The translations under genes were made by a program, and so were the position numbers. A DNA stretch of 64,000 nucleotides from Croceicoccus marinus (GTDB taxonomy: Bacteria > Pseudomonadota > Alphaproteobacteria > Sphingomonadales > Sphingomonadaceae), in the NCBI RefSeq assembly GCF_001661675.2, contig NZ_CP019602.1, positions 496,001 to 560,000 of the forward strand, given 5' to 3'. This document shows, piece after piece, positions 10,075 through 18,767 of this stretch (its first letter is position 1; every line of letters starts with the position of its first letter). The notes beneath the pieces were generated by a model. It was not told the origin of the DNA, searched no databases, and was given only the letters and a program-made list of their open reading frames with translations.

Positions 10075-11013
10075 ATGGAAACGCGGGCAAATCATATCTG
10101 GGTGGGGGCCGTCACCCTGTTGCTGCTGGCGATGGCCGCCGCATTCGTCATCTGGATCGCCCGGCTGAACGAAGGCGCGCAGAACGAATACGACATCTTC
10201 TTCAAGCAGTCGGTCAGCGGCCTGGCCCGCGGGTCCGAAGTTGCCTATGCGGGCGTCCCCGTCGGCAAGGTGACCCGGATCGAGCTGTGGGAGAAGGACC
10301 CTGAATTCGTGCGCGTGCGCGTCACGGTGGACGAGGAGGTGCCGATCCTGCAGGGCACCACCGCGACGATCCAGGGCAGCTTCACCGGCGTATCGACCAT
10401 CCAGATGGAAGGCGCGGTGCGCGGCGCTCCGCCGATTACCGAGCCGGGGCCCGAAGGCGTGCCCGTGATCCCGACCAAGCGCGGCGGGCTGGGCGAATTG
10501 CTGACCAATGCCCCGCTGCTGATGGAGCGATTGGCCAATCTGACCGAGCGGCTGACCATGGTGCTGTCCGACCAGAACCAGGAATCGATCGAGGGCATCC
10601 TGCAGAACACCAACCGCATGACGCGCGACCTTGCCGAGGCGACGCCGCGGATCGACCAGACCATGGCCGAGCTGCAGGCGACGCTGCGGCAGGCGACGCA
10701 GACCCTGGCCGAGTTCGAGCGCGTGGCGCAATCGACCGATCGGCTGGTGAACGGCGAGGGGCAGTCGCTGGCCGACCAGCTGCGCCAGACGCTGCAGAGC
10801 GCCGAGAGTGCGATGACCACGCTGGAGGCGACGATCGACGACGTGCGGCCTGCCGCGCAGCAGCTGTCGTCGAGCACTCTGCCCGAGACCGAGGCCGCGA
10901 TCCGCGACCTGCGCGCCACCACGCGGGCGCTGCGCAATGTGACCGAAAAGCTGAACGACGATGGTGCGGGGGCCTTCCTGAACAGCCAGCCCCTGCCGGA
11001 GTATGAGCCGTGA
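10075..11013 (+). CDS. mlaD: MlaD-family MCE domain protein
   Basis: This 312-residue protein has one N-terminal membrane helix (about residues 9-28), an MCE domain (about 38-118, including SGLARGSEVAYAGVPVGKV) and a long C-terminal region of heptad-like helices rich in Gln, Thr and Leu. The C-terminal part is a probable coiled coil that could form a periplasmic barrel or stalk. MCE proteins oligomerise in the periplasm and carry lipid between the permease and the outer membrane. The gene starts 12 bp after mlaF and its stop overlaps the next ATG by one base. Confidence 0.9.
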   Translation: METRANHIWVGAVTLLLLAMAAAFVIWIARLNEGAQNEYDIFFKQSVSGLARGSEVAYAGVPVGKVTRIELWEKDPEFVRVRVTVDEEVPILQGTTATIQGSFTGVSTIQMEGAVRGAPPITEPGPEGVPVIPTKRGGLGELLTNAPLLMERLANLTERLTMVLSDQNQESIEGILQNTNRMTRDLAEATPRIDQTMAELQATLRQATQTLAEFERVAQSTDRLVNGEGQSLADQLRQTLQSAESAMTTLEATIDDVRPAAQQLSSSTLPETEAAIRDLRATTRALRNVTEKLNDDGAGAFLNSQPLPEYEP

Positions 11014-11624
11014 TGATTGTGAAGCGCGTTCTTTCCCTGGCAGCCGCCGCATTGCCGGCCGCCTTGCTGGCGTCATGCGTCAGCATCGGCGCGGGCGGCG
11101 ACCCGCCGGAGCAGCTGATTACCCTGACCGCGCGCACCACCGCGCCGGCCGGCGCGACCAGCCAGGGCACGGTGGATTCTGCCATCTTCGTGTTCGAACC
11201 CGAGGTCGAGGATCGGCTGGACGTCAATCGCGTGCCGGTGCAGATCGACCCATCGAGCGTCGCCTATCTGCAGAACGCGTTCTACGTCGACCATCCCTCG
11301 CGCCTGTTTCAGGGATTGCTGGCCGAAACCCTGCGCGTTTCCACGGGACGCCTGGTGATCGCGGGTGCCGATCCGGGCCTTCCCAATCGCACGCGCCTGT
11401 ATGGCCGGCTGGTCGAGATGGGCTATGACGTGCCGTCGATGTCGGTGACCGTCACCTATGACGCGGTGCGCGTCGATCCCGAGGGCAACATCAACGCGCA
11501 GCGGTTCTCGCACAGCGTGCCGGGCATCGCGGCGGATTCGATCTATGTGGCGCCCGCGCTCAACGATGCGGCGAACGAGGTTGCCGCATCGGTGGCGCAA
11601 TGGATGGGCGGGTTTCAAGGCTAG
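11013..11624 (+). CDS. ABC-type transport auxiliary lipoprotein (PqiC/LptE-like)
   Basis: This 203-residue protein has a signal peptide ending in a lipobox (LLASC), so the mature protein begins with a lipidated Cys about 22 residues in. Later sequence resembles the auxiliary lipoprotein family that accompanies MCE transporters, such as PqiC. It would sit in the outer or inner membrane and link the MCE stalk to the outer membrane. It is the last gene of the operon and its ATG overlaps the mlaD stop (TGATG); a GTG three bases upstream is possible but less likely. Confidence 0.8.
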   Translation: MIVKRVLSLAAAALPAALLASCVSIGAGGDPPEQLITLTARTTAPAGATSQGTVDSAIFVFEPEVEDRLDVNRVPVQIDPSSVAYLQNAFYVDHPSRLFQGLLAETLRVSTGRLVIAGADPGLPNRTRLYGRLVEMGYDVPSMSVTVTYDAVRVDPEGNINAQRFSHSVPGIAADSIYVAPALNDAANEVAASVAQWMGGFQG

Positions 11625-11637
11625 GCGACAGGCTGCG

Positions 11638-12255
11638 TCAGCCGGGGAACGGGCTGCCTTTCAGCAGGCCTGCCAGATGGGCCGCGTTCGATGCGACCAT
11701 CGCGGCCGTCTGGGTAACCTTGTCGGGCACCTGCTTCAGGTCCTTGAAATCGGTCGATCCCATCGCCTCGCCGACCCAGTAGCAATTGGCGACCGGCGGG
11801 ATGGTCCAGCCGGTGTCGTTCAGCGACTGGAAGATCTGCGAGGACGCCCAGTGCGCGCCATCCTCGTTCCCGACGATGCAGCACACCGCCAGCTTGCCAT
11901 AGCTGGGCATGCGGCCCTGGTCGTCGGTTTCGGACAGGAAGGCGTCCATCCGTTCCAGCACGCGCTTGGCGACCGAACTGATCTGGCCCATCCAGATCGG
12001 GGTGCCGAAGATCAATATGTCGTGCTTCAGGATCTCTTCGCGCAGCGATGGCCAGTCGTCGCCCTCGCCCTCGTCCGAGGTTACGCCGGGCAGGATGTTG
12101 TGCGCGGCGGCGCGGATGGTGCGGGCGACCTTCACGTCATGCTCGGCAAAGGCCTTTTGCACGACCTGGATCATCGAATCGGTGGACGATACGGCGCTTT
12201 CGTCGCCTTTCAGCGTGCAGTTGATGGCGATGGCCGTGGGGGTGTTGGTGGACAT
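11638..12255 (-). CDS. Flavodoxin-fold NAD(P)H-dependent reductase
   Basis: This 205-residue protein fits the NADPH-dependent FMN reductase/flavodoxin-like family: a beta-strand start (AIAINCTL), then a phosphate-binding loop region, and the family motif TPIWMGQISSVAKRVLERMDA, which contacts FMN and the dimer partner. Such enzymes reduce quinones, azo compounds or iron chelates. The true substrate is unknown. It converges with the Mla operon (13 bp between stops) and is separated from ATP12 by 79 bp, so it is probably transcribed alone. Confidence 0.78.
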   Translation of the reverse strand: MSTNTPTAIAINCTLKGDESAVSSTDSMIQVVQKAFAEHDVKVARTIRAAAHNILPGVTSDEGEGDDWPSLREEILKHDILIFGTPIWMGQISSVAKRVLERMDAFLSETDDQGRMPSYGKLAVCCIVGNEDGAHWASSQIFQSLNDTGWTIPPVANCYWVGEAMGSTDFKDLKQVPDKVTQTAAMVASNAAHLAGLLKGSPFPG

Positions 12256-12334
12256 GGGGGCTTCTCCTTGTTTGCCGAAGAAGCGGGCGGGCGGCGTTAA
12301 GGTTCCGCCTTCAAGATGGCCCCAAGGTGCAGGG

Positions 12335-13048
12335 TCAGGGTTCGGGTGCGTCGGCGTCCCGGGCCAGAAGCGCGAAATCCCGCGCCAGTGCGAAGCCGCG
12401 CGCCCGCGCGTCGCGGCGGGAAAGCGCCTCGGCTTCCCAGCCCCATTGCTGCGCCTGCCAGTCCTCTTCCAGATTGGCCGCGGCGAACAATGTTTCGGCG
12501 TCCTGCCCGCCGTCCAGCGCCGCGAGCCCGGCGATCAGCGAGGCGGACAGGCTAGCCAGGTTCTGCAGCGCGGCCAGGGTGAAGCCGTCCATCGCGGCCA
12601 GATCTTCGGCGATGCGGGCGCGAGTTTCGGCGGGATGCGGCGCATAGGTGATGCCGGTCACGCGCGAAAAGCGGCAATCCAGCGCCTTTTCCGCGGCGAG
12701 CACCAGCGGTTCCCAGACCTCTTCCTGCCGTTCGCGCAGTGCATCGCCCTCATCGGCGAGGTAGCACAGCGTATCGGTTTCGGCGAAGGGCATGATCGCG
12801 GCGATGGCGATGACGGGATCGCGCGAGACGCGGTCGATCGCGTAATCGGCCATGTCGCGCAGCACGAAGCCCGCGGGATCGATCGTCTCGCCCTGCGCGG
12901 CCCATTCCTGCGCCAGCGCATCGGCCAATGCGCGCGTCGGCACGATCTGCGGCGCGCCGCCCTGCGTCTTCAGTCCGCGCCCGTCGAGCGTGACCTGCCA
13001 GCCGCCAGCCTCGGCCCTGACGTCGACATCCTTGTAGAAACGCTTCAT
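12335..13048 (-). CDS. ATP12-family F1-ATPase assembly chaperone
   Basis: This 237-residue protein starts MKRFYKDVDV and continues with the ATP12 signature VTLDGRGLKTQGG, plus a central region with DPVIAIAAIMPFAETDTLCYL-like sequence. ATP12 binds the F1 alpha subunit during ATP synthase assembly; it is known from mitochondria and alphaproteobacteria, which supports the taxonomic placement. It is the last gene of a five-gene overlapping operon: its ATG overlaps the stop of the small membrane protein by four bases (ATGA). Confidence 0.88.
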   Translation of the reverse strand: MKRFYKDVDVRAEAGGWQVTLDGRGLKTQGGAPQIVPTRALADALAQEWAAQGETIDPAGFVLRDMADYAIDRVSRDPVIAIAAIMPFAETDTLCYLADEGDALRERQEEVWEPLVLAAEKALDCRFSRVTGITYAPHPAETRARIAEDLAAMDGFTLAALQNLASLSASLIAGLAALDGGQDAETLFAAANLEEDWQAQQWGWEAEALSRRDARARGFALARDFALLARDADAPEP

Positions 13049-13332
13049 GGCAGGAGCCGGTCGTCCGATGAGTTGTGGGATCCCGATGAGTTGCGGGCCT
13101 GCGACGACCTGCGAGCCAGCGCCTCGCTGTTCCAGGCACGGGCCATCATGCGCGGCACCAGCAGCGCTTCGGCCATGCCGGCGACCAGCAGCACGAAGCC
13201 CAGCCAGCGGGGCAGTCCATCGGGCCAGGGAATGTCGGCCGCCGCCGCCAGCAGGCCATAGACCGCGACGGCCACGCCGGCCATGCGCGCCAGCTGCATC
13301 GCGAAGAAACGCGCCGCCGCGGGATCAGCCAT
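13045..13332 (-). CDS. Small membrane protein of unknown function
   Basis: This 95-residue protein starts MADPAAARFF and has two hydrophobic segments, about residues 8-27 and 35-56, followed by a Ser/Arg-rich soluble tail. I do not recognise a family. Overlaps on both sides (8 bp with the HAD phosphatase, 4 bp with ATP12) make it a real, translationally coupled gene. The frame extends upstream as far as 13413, but that part lies inside the phosphatase gene and has shadow-like composition. Its place beside ATP12 allows a role in membrane-complex assembly; that is only a guess. Confidence 0.65.
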   Translation of the reverse strand: MADPAAARFFAMQLARMAGVAVAVYGLLAAAADIPWPDGLPRWLGFVLLVAGMAEALLVPRMMARAWNSEALARRSSQARNSSGSHNSSDDRLLP

Positions 13333-13987
13333 GGGGCACCGTGAGCATGGCGGCCAGCTCCTCGACCGTGTCGACGACGCGGTCGGCGCCGGTCGCCAGC
13401 AGTTCCTCGGCATGGTGATAGCCCCAGTCGACGCCGATCGCGCGCACGCCCGCGGCGCTGGCCATCAGCATGTCGAAGCTGGTGTCGCCGATCATCACCG
13501 CGTCCTGTGCCTGCGCCCCGGTTTCCCAGAGCACGGCGGTGATCATCGCGGGATCGGGTTTGGACGGGTGGTCGTCGGCGGTCTGCAGGCTGCAGAACAG
13601 ATCGGAGATGCCGTGCGCGGCCAGGCAGTGGCGCAGGCCGCGCCGCGACTTGCCGGTCGCGACGGCCAGCTGCCAGCCATCCTGGTGCAGCCGCCTGAGC
13701 AAGGGGCCGATGCCTTCGAACAGGGGCTCGTCGATGCGGCCCTGGCGGCGGTGTTCGCGAAACGCGATGCGATAGCTCTCGGCCAGCATTTCCTGCTGAT
13801 CGGGCGTGCTTTCGGGCAGCAGCAAGCCCATCGCCTGCGGTAGCGACAGGCCCACCGCGCGGCGGATCAGCGCGCGCGACGGCGCGGCGAGGGATGCTGC
13901 GGCAAACGCCTCCTCCATTGCCTCGCACACATTGGCCTGTCCGTCGACCAGCGTGCCGTCGCAATCGAAAATGGCGATCCGGCTCAT
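13325..13987 (-). CDS. HAD-superfamily phosphatase (phosphoglycolate phosphatase-like)
   Basis: This 220-residue protein has the four HAD motifs: D8-x-D10-G-T, a Thr/Ser motif II (VATGKSRRGL), a conserved Lys (KPDPAMI) and the acidic motif IV (MIGDTSFDM). The helical cap after motif I is of subtype IA. Relatives include phosphoglycolate phosphatase and other small phosphomonoesterases, so the substrate is not fixed by the sequence. Its start overlaps the pseudouridine synthase stop by four bases. Confidence 0.85.
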   Translation of the reverse strand: MSRIAIFDCDGTLVDGQANVCEAMEEAFAAASLAAPSRALIRRAVGLSLPQAMGLLLPESTPDQQEMLAESYRIAFREHRRQGRIDEPLFEGIGPLLRRLHQDGWQLAVATGKSRRGLRHCLAAHGISDLFCSLQTADDHPSKPDPAMITAVLWETGAQAQDAVMIGDTSFDMLMASAAGVRAIGVDWGYHHAEELLATGADRVVDTVEELAAMLTVPHG

Positions 13988-15315
13988 CTGCTGCCGGGCT
14001 TTCGGGGGGAGGGCTTTCGGGATGCGGGCTTGCCGGCAGCTTTGCCAGGCGGCCTGCCAGCGGGCTTGCCGGATGACCTGCCGGATGACTTGGCGGCAGG
14101 TTGCGGGCTACCCTTTCCCTTCTTCACGCCGCTCCGCTTGACCCCGCCCTTCTCGAACGGGGCCGCTGCGTCCGAACGCTTGGTGGTCGGCTTGCCGGGC
14201 TTGGGCGATCCGGTGGTTCGGTCGCGGCGTTCGCCCCGGCGTTCCTTGCGCAGATCCTTGGCATGGCGGCGCGCGGCGATCTTCCTGTCCTCGCGCGAGG
14301 GGGGCGGGGGGCCTTCCTCGGGCAGGGCGGCAGACGCATTCTCGTCGAAGCCGAGCTGCTGCATGCTGGCCGCGAAATGGTCGGGCAGCGGTGCCGTGAC
14401 GTCGAGCGGCGTGCCATCGGGATGGTCGATGATCAGGCGCCGGGCATGCAGGTGCATCTTGCGGCTGATGCTGCCGGTCAGGAACGCGGCCTGCCCGCCA
14501 TATTTGCCGTCGCCCACGATGGGATGGCCGATCGCGGCCAGATGCACGCGCAGCTGGTGGGTGCGGCCCGTCAGCGGCTCGAGCTCTACCCAGGCGGCCC
14601 GGTTGCCCGCGCGGTCGACGACGCGATATTTCGTGCGGGCGGGCTGGCCTTCGGGATCGGGCATCATCTTTTCGCCCCCGGTGCCGGGCTGCTTCGCCAG
14701 CGCGAGGTCGATGGTGCCGGCCGAGATGTCGGGCACGCCCGTCACCAGCGCCCAGTAGATCTTCTTGGCGCTGCGGCCCGAGAACCGCTTGGAAAAGAAC
14801 GCGGCGCTGCCCGGGGTGGCGGCGGTCAGCAGCACGCCCGACGTATCCTTGTCGAGCCGGTGGACGAGGCGCGGGCGGGGGACCTTGCTGTCTTCTTCCG
14901 GCACGAAGGCTTCGAGCAGGCGGTCGACGTGGTGCTTGGTGCCGGTGCCGCCCTGCGTGGCAAGCCCGGGCGGCTTGTTCAGCACGATGGCGGCGCGGTC
15001 GCGGTGAAGGACCATCTCGTCCGCCTCGGCCAGTTCCTCGTCGCTCAGCTGGATGCGCTGGCGCTGCGGCCCCTTTGACAGGCTTTCGCCGCCGGGGGGG
15101 ACGCGGATTTCCTGCCCCGCGACGATCCGGTCCTCGGGCTTGGCGCGCTTGCCGTCGACGCGGATCTGGCCGGTGCGCGCCCAGCGCGAGATGGTGTTGA
15201 AACCGATCTGCGGCATGTGCCGCTTGAACCACCGGTCGAGGCGCGCGCCATCGTCGTCGTGGCCCACGGTGAAGCGGCGGATCGTATCCTCTTGAGCCGG
15301 GAATTGTTCAGGCAT
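13984..15315 (-). CDS. RluC/RluD-family 23S rRNA pseudouridine synthase with long basic tail
   Basis: This 443-residue protein has an N-terminal S4 RNA-binding domain (about 24-75) and a catalytic domain with the signature HRLDKDTSG, in which D155 is the expected catalytic Asp. It isomerises uridine to pseudouridine in 23S rRNA; which position (RluC or RluD type) cannot be decided here. The last 100 or so residues form a low-complexity Lys/Arg/Gly/Pro/Ser tail with repeated SGKPAG- and PGKAAG-like units, absent from E. coli RluC. The start at 15315 shares one base with the crcB stop. The frame is open further upstream, but that part is antisense-type shadow. Confidence 0.88.
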   Translation of the reverse strand: MPEQFPAQEDTIRRFTVGHDDDGARLDRWFKRHMPQIGFNTISRWARTGQIRVDGKRAKPEDRIVAGQEIRVPPGGESLSKGPQRQRIQLSDEELAEADEMVLHRDRAAIVLNKPPGLATQGGTGTKHHVDRLLEAFVPEEDSKVPRPRLVHRLDKDTSGVLLTAATPGSAAFFSKRFSGRSAKKIYWALVTGVPDISAGTIDLALAKQPGTGGEKMMPDPEGQPARTKYRVVDRAGNRAAWVELEPLTGRTHQLRVHLAAIGHPIVGDGKYGGQAAFLTGSISRKMHLHARRLIIDHPDGTPLDVTAPLPDHFAASMQQLGFDENASAALPEEGPPPPSREDRKIAARRHAKDLRKERRGERRDRTTGSPKPGKPTTKRSDAAAPFEKGGVKRSGVKKGKGSPQPAAKSSGRSSGKPAGRPPGKAAGKPASRKPSPRKPGSR

Positions 15316-15734
15316 CAAAGGGTCCCTCGTGCAAATGTCAGGCCTGCGACCAGTCCAGCAAGACCCAGCACCAGCGAAGCGATGATATAGATGAGTGCCA
15401 GCCCCGCTTCGCCGCGCTGCCACAGCAGCACGGTTTCCATCGAGAAGCTGGAGAATGTAGTGAAGCCGCCCAGCAGGCCGACGCCCAGCAGCAGGCGCCA
15501 TGGCTCGCCGCCCCCGCCGGTCGATGCGTCGTGGCGGGCGAGCCAGGCGATCAGCACGCCCATCGCCGCACTGCCCAGCGCATTGGCCGTCAGCGTGGCC
15601 CACGGGAAAGCCAGCGCCTGCGGCGGCGACAGATGCGTCACCAGCCGCCCCAGCTGATAGCGCAGCACGGCCCCCGTGCCGCCGCCCAGGGCGACGAGAA
15701 GCGATGCGGCAAGATGTGAAAGCGGCGTTGCCAT
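15315..15734 (-). CDS. crcB: Fluoride ion exporter CrcB
   Basis: This 139-residue protein has four hydrophobic segments and the CrcB/Fluc signature GGFTTFSSFSME (about residues 85-105), plus a conserved TLTANALGS segment. Fluc channels are dual-topology dimers that expel fluoride, and about 125-140 residues is the normal length. It is the first gene of the overlapping operon. I looked for a fluoride riboswitch upstream and did not find a convincing one. The start ATG is at 15734. Confidence 0.92.
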   Translation of the reverse strand: MATPLSHLAASLLVALGGGTGAVLRYQLGRLVTHLSPPQALAFPWATLTANALGSAAMGVLIAWLARHDASTGGGGEPWRLLLGVGLLGGFTTFSSFSMETVLLWQRGEAGLALIYIIASLVLGLAGLVAGLTFARGTL

Positions 15735-16039
15735 GGAACCATTGTGTGTAACGGGGGAGGGGGCTCGGCGAAAGGGGTAGTGGTCATCGACCTTCTTTGC
15801 CTGTGGATTTGCGTCCGATGGGCCTTTTGTGGTAGTAACGCAACAGTTGGTGGATGCATCCGGCCGATTCCCTTAACAAGCGCGCTTGCTTTGCGGGGTC
15901 CGTGCTGTTAGCGGCGCCGCCGGTTCAGGCCGGTCCCGTGGGGATTCGGCCCACGCAGTATTTTTAAGCAGATCACACGGCGCTCGCGGCGATTCGCTTC
16001 CCGCAGGTGTCCTGTCAGAAACCGAGGTAATAGCGTTTT
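15735..16039. promoter_or_regulatory. crcB/rpsU divergent intergenic region with a terminator-like hairpin in the rpsU leader
   Basis: These 305 bases hold the promoters of crcB (minus) and rpsU (plus). Facing rpsU there is a hairpin with 6-bp arms CGTGGG (15937-15942) and CCCACG (15950-15955), then CAG and the T-rich TATTTTT ending near 15965, about 75 bp before the rpsU ATG. This looks like an intrinsic terminator or attenuator. A 10-bp palindrome AAGCGCGCTT lies just upstream near 15877-15886. A GAGG ribosome binding site precedes rpsU at about 16023-16026. No gene is seen. Confidence 0.45.
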
Positions 16040-16246
16040 ATGCAAATCATCGTTCGCGATAACAATGTCGACCAGGCTCTCCGTGCACTCAAGAAGAAGC
16101 TGCAGCGCGAGGGCGTCTATCGCGAGATGAAGCTGCGTCGCCACTTCGAGAAGCCCAGCGAGAAGCGCGCCCGCGAAAAGGCCGCTGCCGTTCGCCGCGC
16201 CCGCAAGCTGGAGCGCAAGCGGATGGAACGCGACGGCGTTCGCTAA
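16040..16246 (+). CDS. rpsU: 30S ribosomal protein bS21
   Basis: This 68-residue, very basic protein begins [20 protein letters not shown], which is the S21 signature, and ends in an Arg/Lys-rich helix. S21 sits near the anti-Shine-Dalgarno end of 16S rRNA and helps translation initiation. Length is normal for the alphaproteobacterial form. The gene is flanked by a leader hairpin upstream and a strong intrinsic terminator downstream, so it is probably a single-gene transcript. Confidence 0.97.
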   Translation: MQIIVRDNNVDQALRALKKKLQREGVYREMKLRRHFEKPSEKRAREKAAAVRRARKLERKRMERDGVR

Positions 16247-16320
16247 GGACTGAAGGTTCGGAGCGGCCGTGCGGGCCCGCATCGCTAGCCGCTTGAACCT
16301 TGTCGCCGCATAAGCCAAAG

Positions 16321-16352
16321 GGGCGCGGGAACTTCCTTCCCGCGCCCTTTTT
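16321..16352 (+). terminator. Intrinsic terminator after rpsU
   Basis: An 11-bp perfect stem (arms 16321-16331 and 16337-16347) with a five-base loop is followed by TTTTT at 16348-16352. It lies 75 bp after the rpsU stop and 29 bp before the FKBP start. Confidence 0.88.
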
Positions 16353-16380
16353 GCATCTCTTACGGAAAGCGCATCACATC

Positions 16381-16908
16381 ATGACGGAAATCACTCGCGT
16401 CCCGCTTCAGCCGATCGGCAAGGGTATCCTCTCCAAGCTCTGGATCGGTATCGCCATCGCGGTGCTGCTGGCTGCGGGCGCCGCATGGGCGACGCGCTAT
16501 CAGGGGCTGGAAGTCACCACCCTGTCCGAAGGCACTGGCGGTTCGCCCACGATGGAGGACATCGTGAACGTGAACTACGAAGGCAGGCTGGCCGACGGCA
16601 CCGTCTTCGATTCGGCCGATGGCGCGATCTTCCCGGTGGCGGGCGTGGTGCCCGGCTTTGGCCAGGCGCTGCAGCAGATGAAGCGCGGCGGCCGGTACGA
16701 GGTGTTCATCCCCGCCGACCAGGCCTATGGCGCGGAAGGGGCGGGCGACCGCATTCCCCCCAATGCCGACCTGACCTTCACCGTCGAGCTGATCGATTTC
16801 CGTTCCGAAGCAGAGCTGCGCGCGATCCAGCAGCAGATGCAGCAGATGGGCCTTGGCGGCATGGCGCCGCCGCAGGGTGCACCCCAAGGCGTGCCCGCCG
16901 GGCAATAA
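16381..16908 (+). CDS. Membrane-anchored FKBP-type peptidyl-prolyl cis-trans isomerase
   Basis: This 175-residue protein has an N-terminal hydrophobic helix (about 18-40) and an FKBP domain. The domain contains VNVNYEGRLADGTVFDS, FPVAGVVPGFGQALQQMKRGG, and AYGAEGAGDRIPPNADLTFTVEL, which include the usual hydrophobic pocket and Tyr residues. It catalyses proline isomerisation of proteins on the periplasmic side of the inner membrane. The tail is rich in Gln, Met, Pro and Gly. The start is set at MTEITRVP; an in-frame extension to 16300 lies in the rpsU terminator and is rejected. Confidence 0.88.
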   Translation: MTEITRVPLQPIGKGILSKLWIGIAIAVLLAAGAAWATRYQGLEVTTLSEGTGGSPTMEDIVNVNYEGRLADGTVFDSADGAIFPVAGVVPGFGQALQQMKRGGRYEVFIPADQAYGAEGAGDRIPPNADLTFTVELIDFRSEAELRAIQQQMQQMGLGGMAPPQGAPQGVPAGQ

Positions 16909-16980
16909 GCGCGGGGATTAAGCACCCGGCACGTCAACAGACGCTTGGCATGGGCGCGATGGCAAGCTAATCGCGCCGCC

Positions 16981-17283
16981 ATGTCTGTCGATAAAGCAAC
17001 GGTCGAAAAGATCGCCTCGCTGGCCCGCATCGCCCTGCGCGACGGGGAAGCCGAGGCGTTCGTTCCCGAACTCAACCAGATCCTCGACTGGGTCGAACAG
17101 CTTGGCGAGGTCGACGTGACCGGCGTCGAGCCGATGACCGCGGTCATTCCGGGCACGCTGCGGCTGCGCGATGACGTGGTCGATGCCGACCCGCTGACCG
17201 GCGGCAACCGGCGCGAGGACGTGCTGGCCAACGCGCCCGCCGCCGAACACGGTTTCTTCGGCGTGCCCAAGGTGATCGAATAA
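16981..17283 (+). CDS. gatC: Asp-tRNA(Asn)/Glu-tRNA(Gln) amidotransferase subunit C
   Basis: This 100-residue protein starts [17 protein letters not shown] and contains [21 protein letters not shown], the canonical GatC pattern. GatC wraps around GatA and GatB and stabilises the transamidosome that converts Glu-tRNA(Gln) or Asp-tRNA(Asn) to the amidated form. It ends in a TAATG overlap with gatA. Confidence 0.95.
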   Translation: MSVDKATVEKIASLARIALRDGEAEAFVPELNQILDWVEQLGEVDVTGVEPMTAVIPGTLRLRDDVVDADPLTGGNRREDVLANAPAAEHGFFGVPKVIE

Positions 17284-18767
17284 TGAGCAATCTGACCGAA
17301 CTGGGCGTCGCGGCGATCCGCGACGGTGTCGCGGGCGGCGAATTCACCGCGGTCGAGGTGGCGGAGGCGTTCAACGCCAATGTCGCGGCGGCCAGCAGCC
17401 TCAACGCCTTTATCGTGGCGACCCCCGAAGCGGCGGTCGATGCGGCCAAGGCGGTCGATGCCAAGCGCGCCGCGGGCGAACCCTTGGGCAAAATGGGCGG
17501 CGTGCCGATCGGCATGAAGGACCTGTTCGCCACCAAGGGCGTGCAGACCACCGCGGCCAGCCACATCCTTGAGGGCTTTACTCCGCAGTACGAATCGACC
17601 GTGTCGCAGAAACTGTGGGACGCGGGCGCGGGCATGCTGGGCAAGCTGAACCTGGATCAGTTCGCGATGGGTTCGTCGAACGAGACGAGCTATTTCGGCA
17701 ATGTCATCAGCCCGTGGCGCAGGAAGGATGGCGGCAATGCGGCGCTGGCCCCCGGCGGTTCGTCGGGCGGATCCTCGGCGGCGGTGGCGGCGCGTCTGGC
17801 ACCGGCGGCGACCGGCACCGATACCGGCGGATCGATCCGCCAGCCAGCGGCCTTCACCGGCATCACCGGGATCAAGCCCACCTATGGCCGCTGCTCGCGC
17901 TGGGGCGTGGTGGCGTTTGCCTCGTCGCTCGACCAGGCAGGGCCGATGGCGCGCGACACGCGCGACTGCGCCATCATGCTCGAGGCGATGGCGGGATTCG
18001 ATCCAAAGGATGCGACCTCGCTCGACATGCCGGTGCCCGAATGGGAAGCGGGGCTGAACCCCGACATGACCGGCAAGCGCATCGGCATACCGCGCGAATA
18101 CCGCATGGACGGGATGGACGAGGATGTCGCGAAAAGCTGGGACGAGGGCATCGCGTGGATGAAGGACGCGGGCGCCGAGATCGTCGACATCTCGCTGCCG
18201 CATACCAAATATGCGCTGCCCGCCTATTACATCATCGCACCTGCCGAGGCGTCCTCGAACCTCGCGCGCTATGACGGGGTGCGTTACGGCTTGCGCGACC
18301 TGCCCGATGGCGCCGGGCTGCAGGACATGTATGCCGCGACCCGCGCCGACGGCTTCGGGCCCGAGGTCAAGCGCCGCATCATGATCGGCACCTATGTGCT
18401 GAGCGCGGGTTTCTATGACGCCTATTACAACCAGGCGCAGAAGATCCGCACGCTGATCGCCCAGGATTTTGCCAAGGCCTTCGGGCAGTGCGACGTGATC
18501 CTCGCCCCGACCTGCCCGACCGCAGCCTTCGCGCTGGGCGAGAAGACGAGCGATCCGCTGGCGATGTATCTGAACGACGTGTTCGCGGTGCCCGCCAGCC
18601 TTGCCGGGCTGCCGGCGATGAGCGTTCCGGCCGGCATGAACCGCGAGGGGCTGCCGCTGGGCCTGCAGATCATCGGCAAGGCCTTCGACGAGCAAGGCGT
18701 GCTGAACGCCGGGCTGGCGATCGAGAAGGCGGCGGGTTTCGTGGCGACGCCGGACCGGTGGTGGTGA
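17283..18767 (+). CDS. gatA: Asp/Glu-tRNA amidotransferase subunit A
   Basis: This 494-residue amidase-signature enzyme releases ammonia from glutamine for the GatB reaction. The catalytic triad can be placed as K79 (GVPIGMKD), cis-Ser S160 (PGGSSGGS) and nucleophile S184 ([10 protein letters not shown]). Length is normal. It begins on the last base of the gatC stop codon and its stop overlaps the GTG of the small following gene. Confidence 0.97.
   Translation: MSNLTELGVAAIRDGVAGGEFTAVEVAEAFNANVAAASSLNAFIVATPEAAVDAAKAVDAKRAAGEPLGKMGGVPIGMKDLFATKGVQTTAASHILEGFTPQYESTVSQKLWDAGAGMLGKLNLDQFAMGSSNETSYFGNVISPWRRKDGGNAALAPGGSSGGSSAAVAARLAPAATGTDTGGSIRQPAAFTGITGIKPTYGRCSRWGVVAFASSLDQAGPMARDTRDCAIMLEAMAGFDPKDATSLDMPVPEWEAGLNPDMTGKRIGIPREYRMDGMDEDVAKSWDEGIAWMKDAGAEIVDISLPHTKYALPAYYIIAPAEASSNLARYDGVRYGLRDLPDGAGLQDMYAATRADGFGPEVKRRIMIGTYVLSAGFYDAYYNQAQKIRTLIAQDFAKAFGQCDVILAPTCPTAAFALGEKTSDPLAMYLNDVFAVPASLAGLPAMSVPAGMNREGLPLGLQIIGKAFDEQGVLNAGLAIEKAAGFVATPDRWW

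Noticed and set aside
9166-11076. 636-codon minus-strand frame opposite mlaF-mlaD
   Set aside because: Antisense composition effect; the plus strand encodes clear ABC and MCE motifs.
15735-15860. Possible fluoride riboswitch before crcB
   Set aside because: A minus-strand stretch near 15785-15800 resembles the 3' GATGNCC-CTAC part of the motif, but the 5' pairing partner and pseudoknot bases are missing and the stretch forms its own small hairpin.
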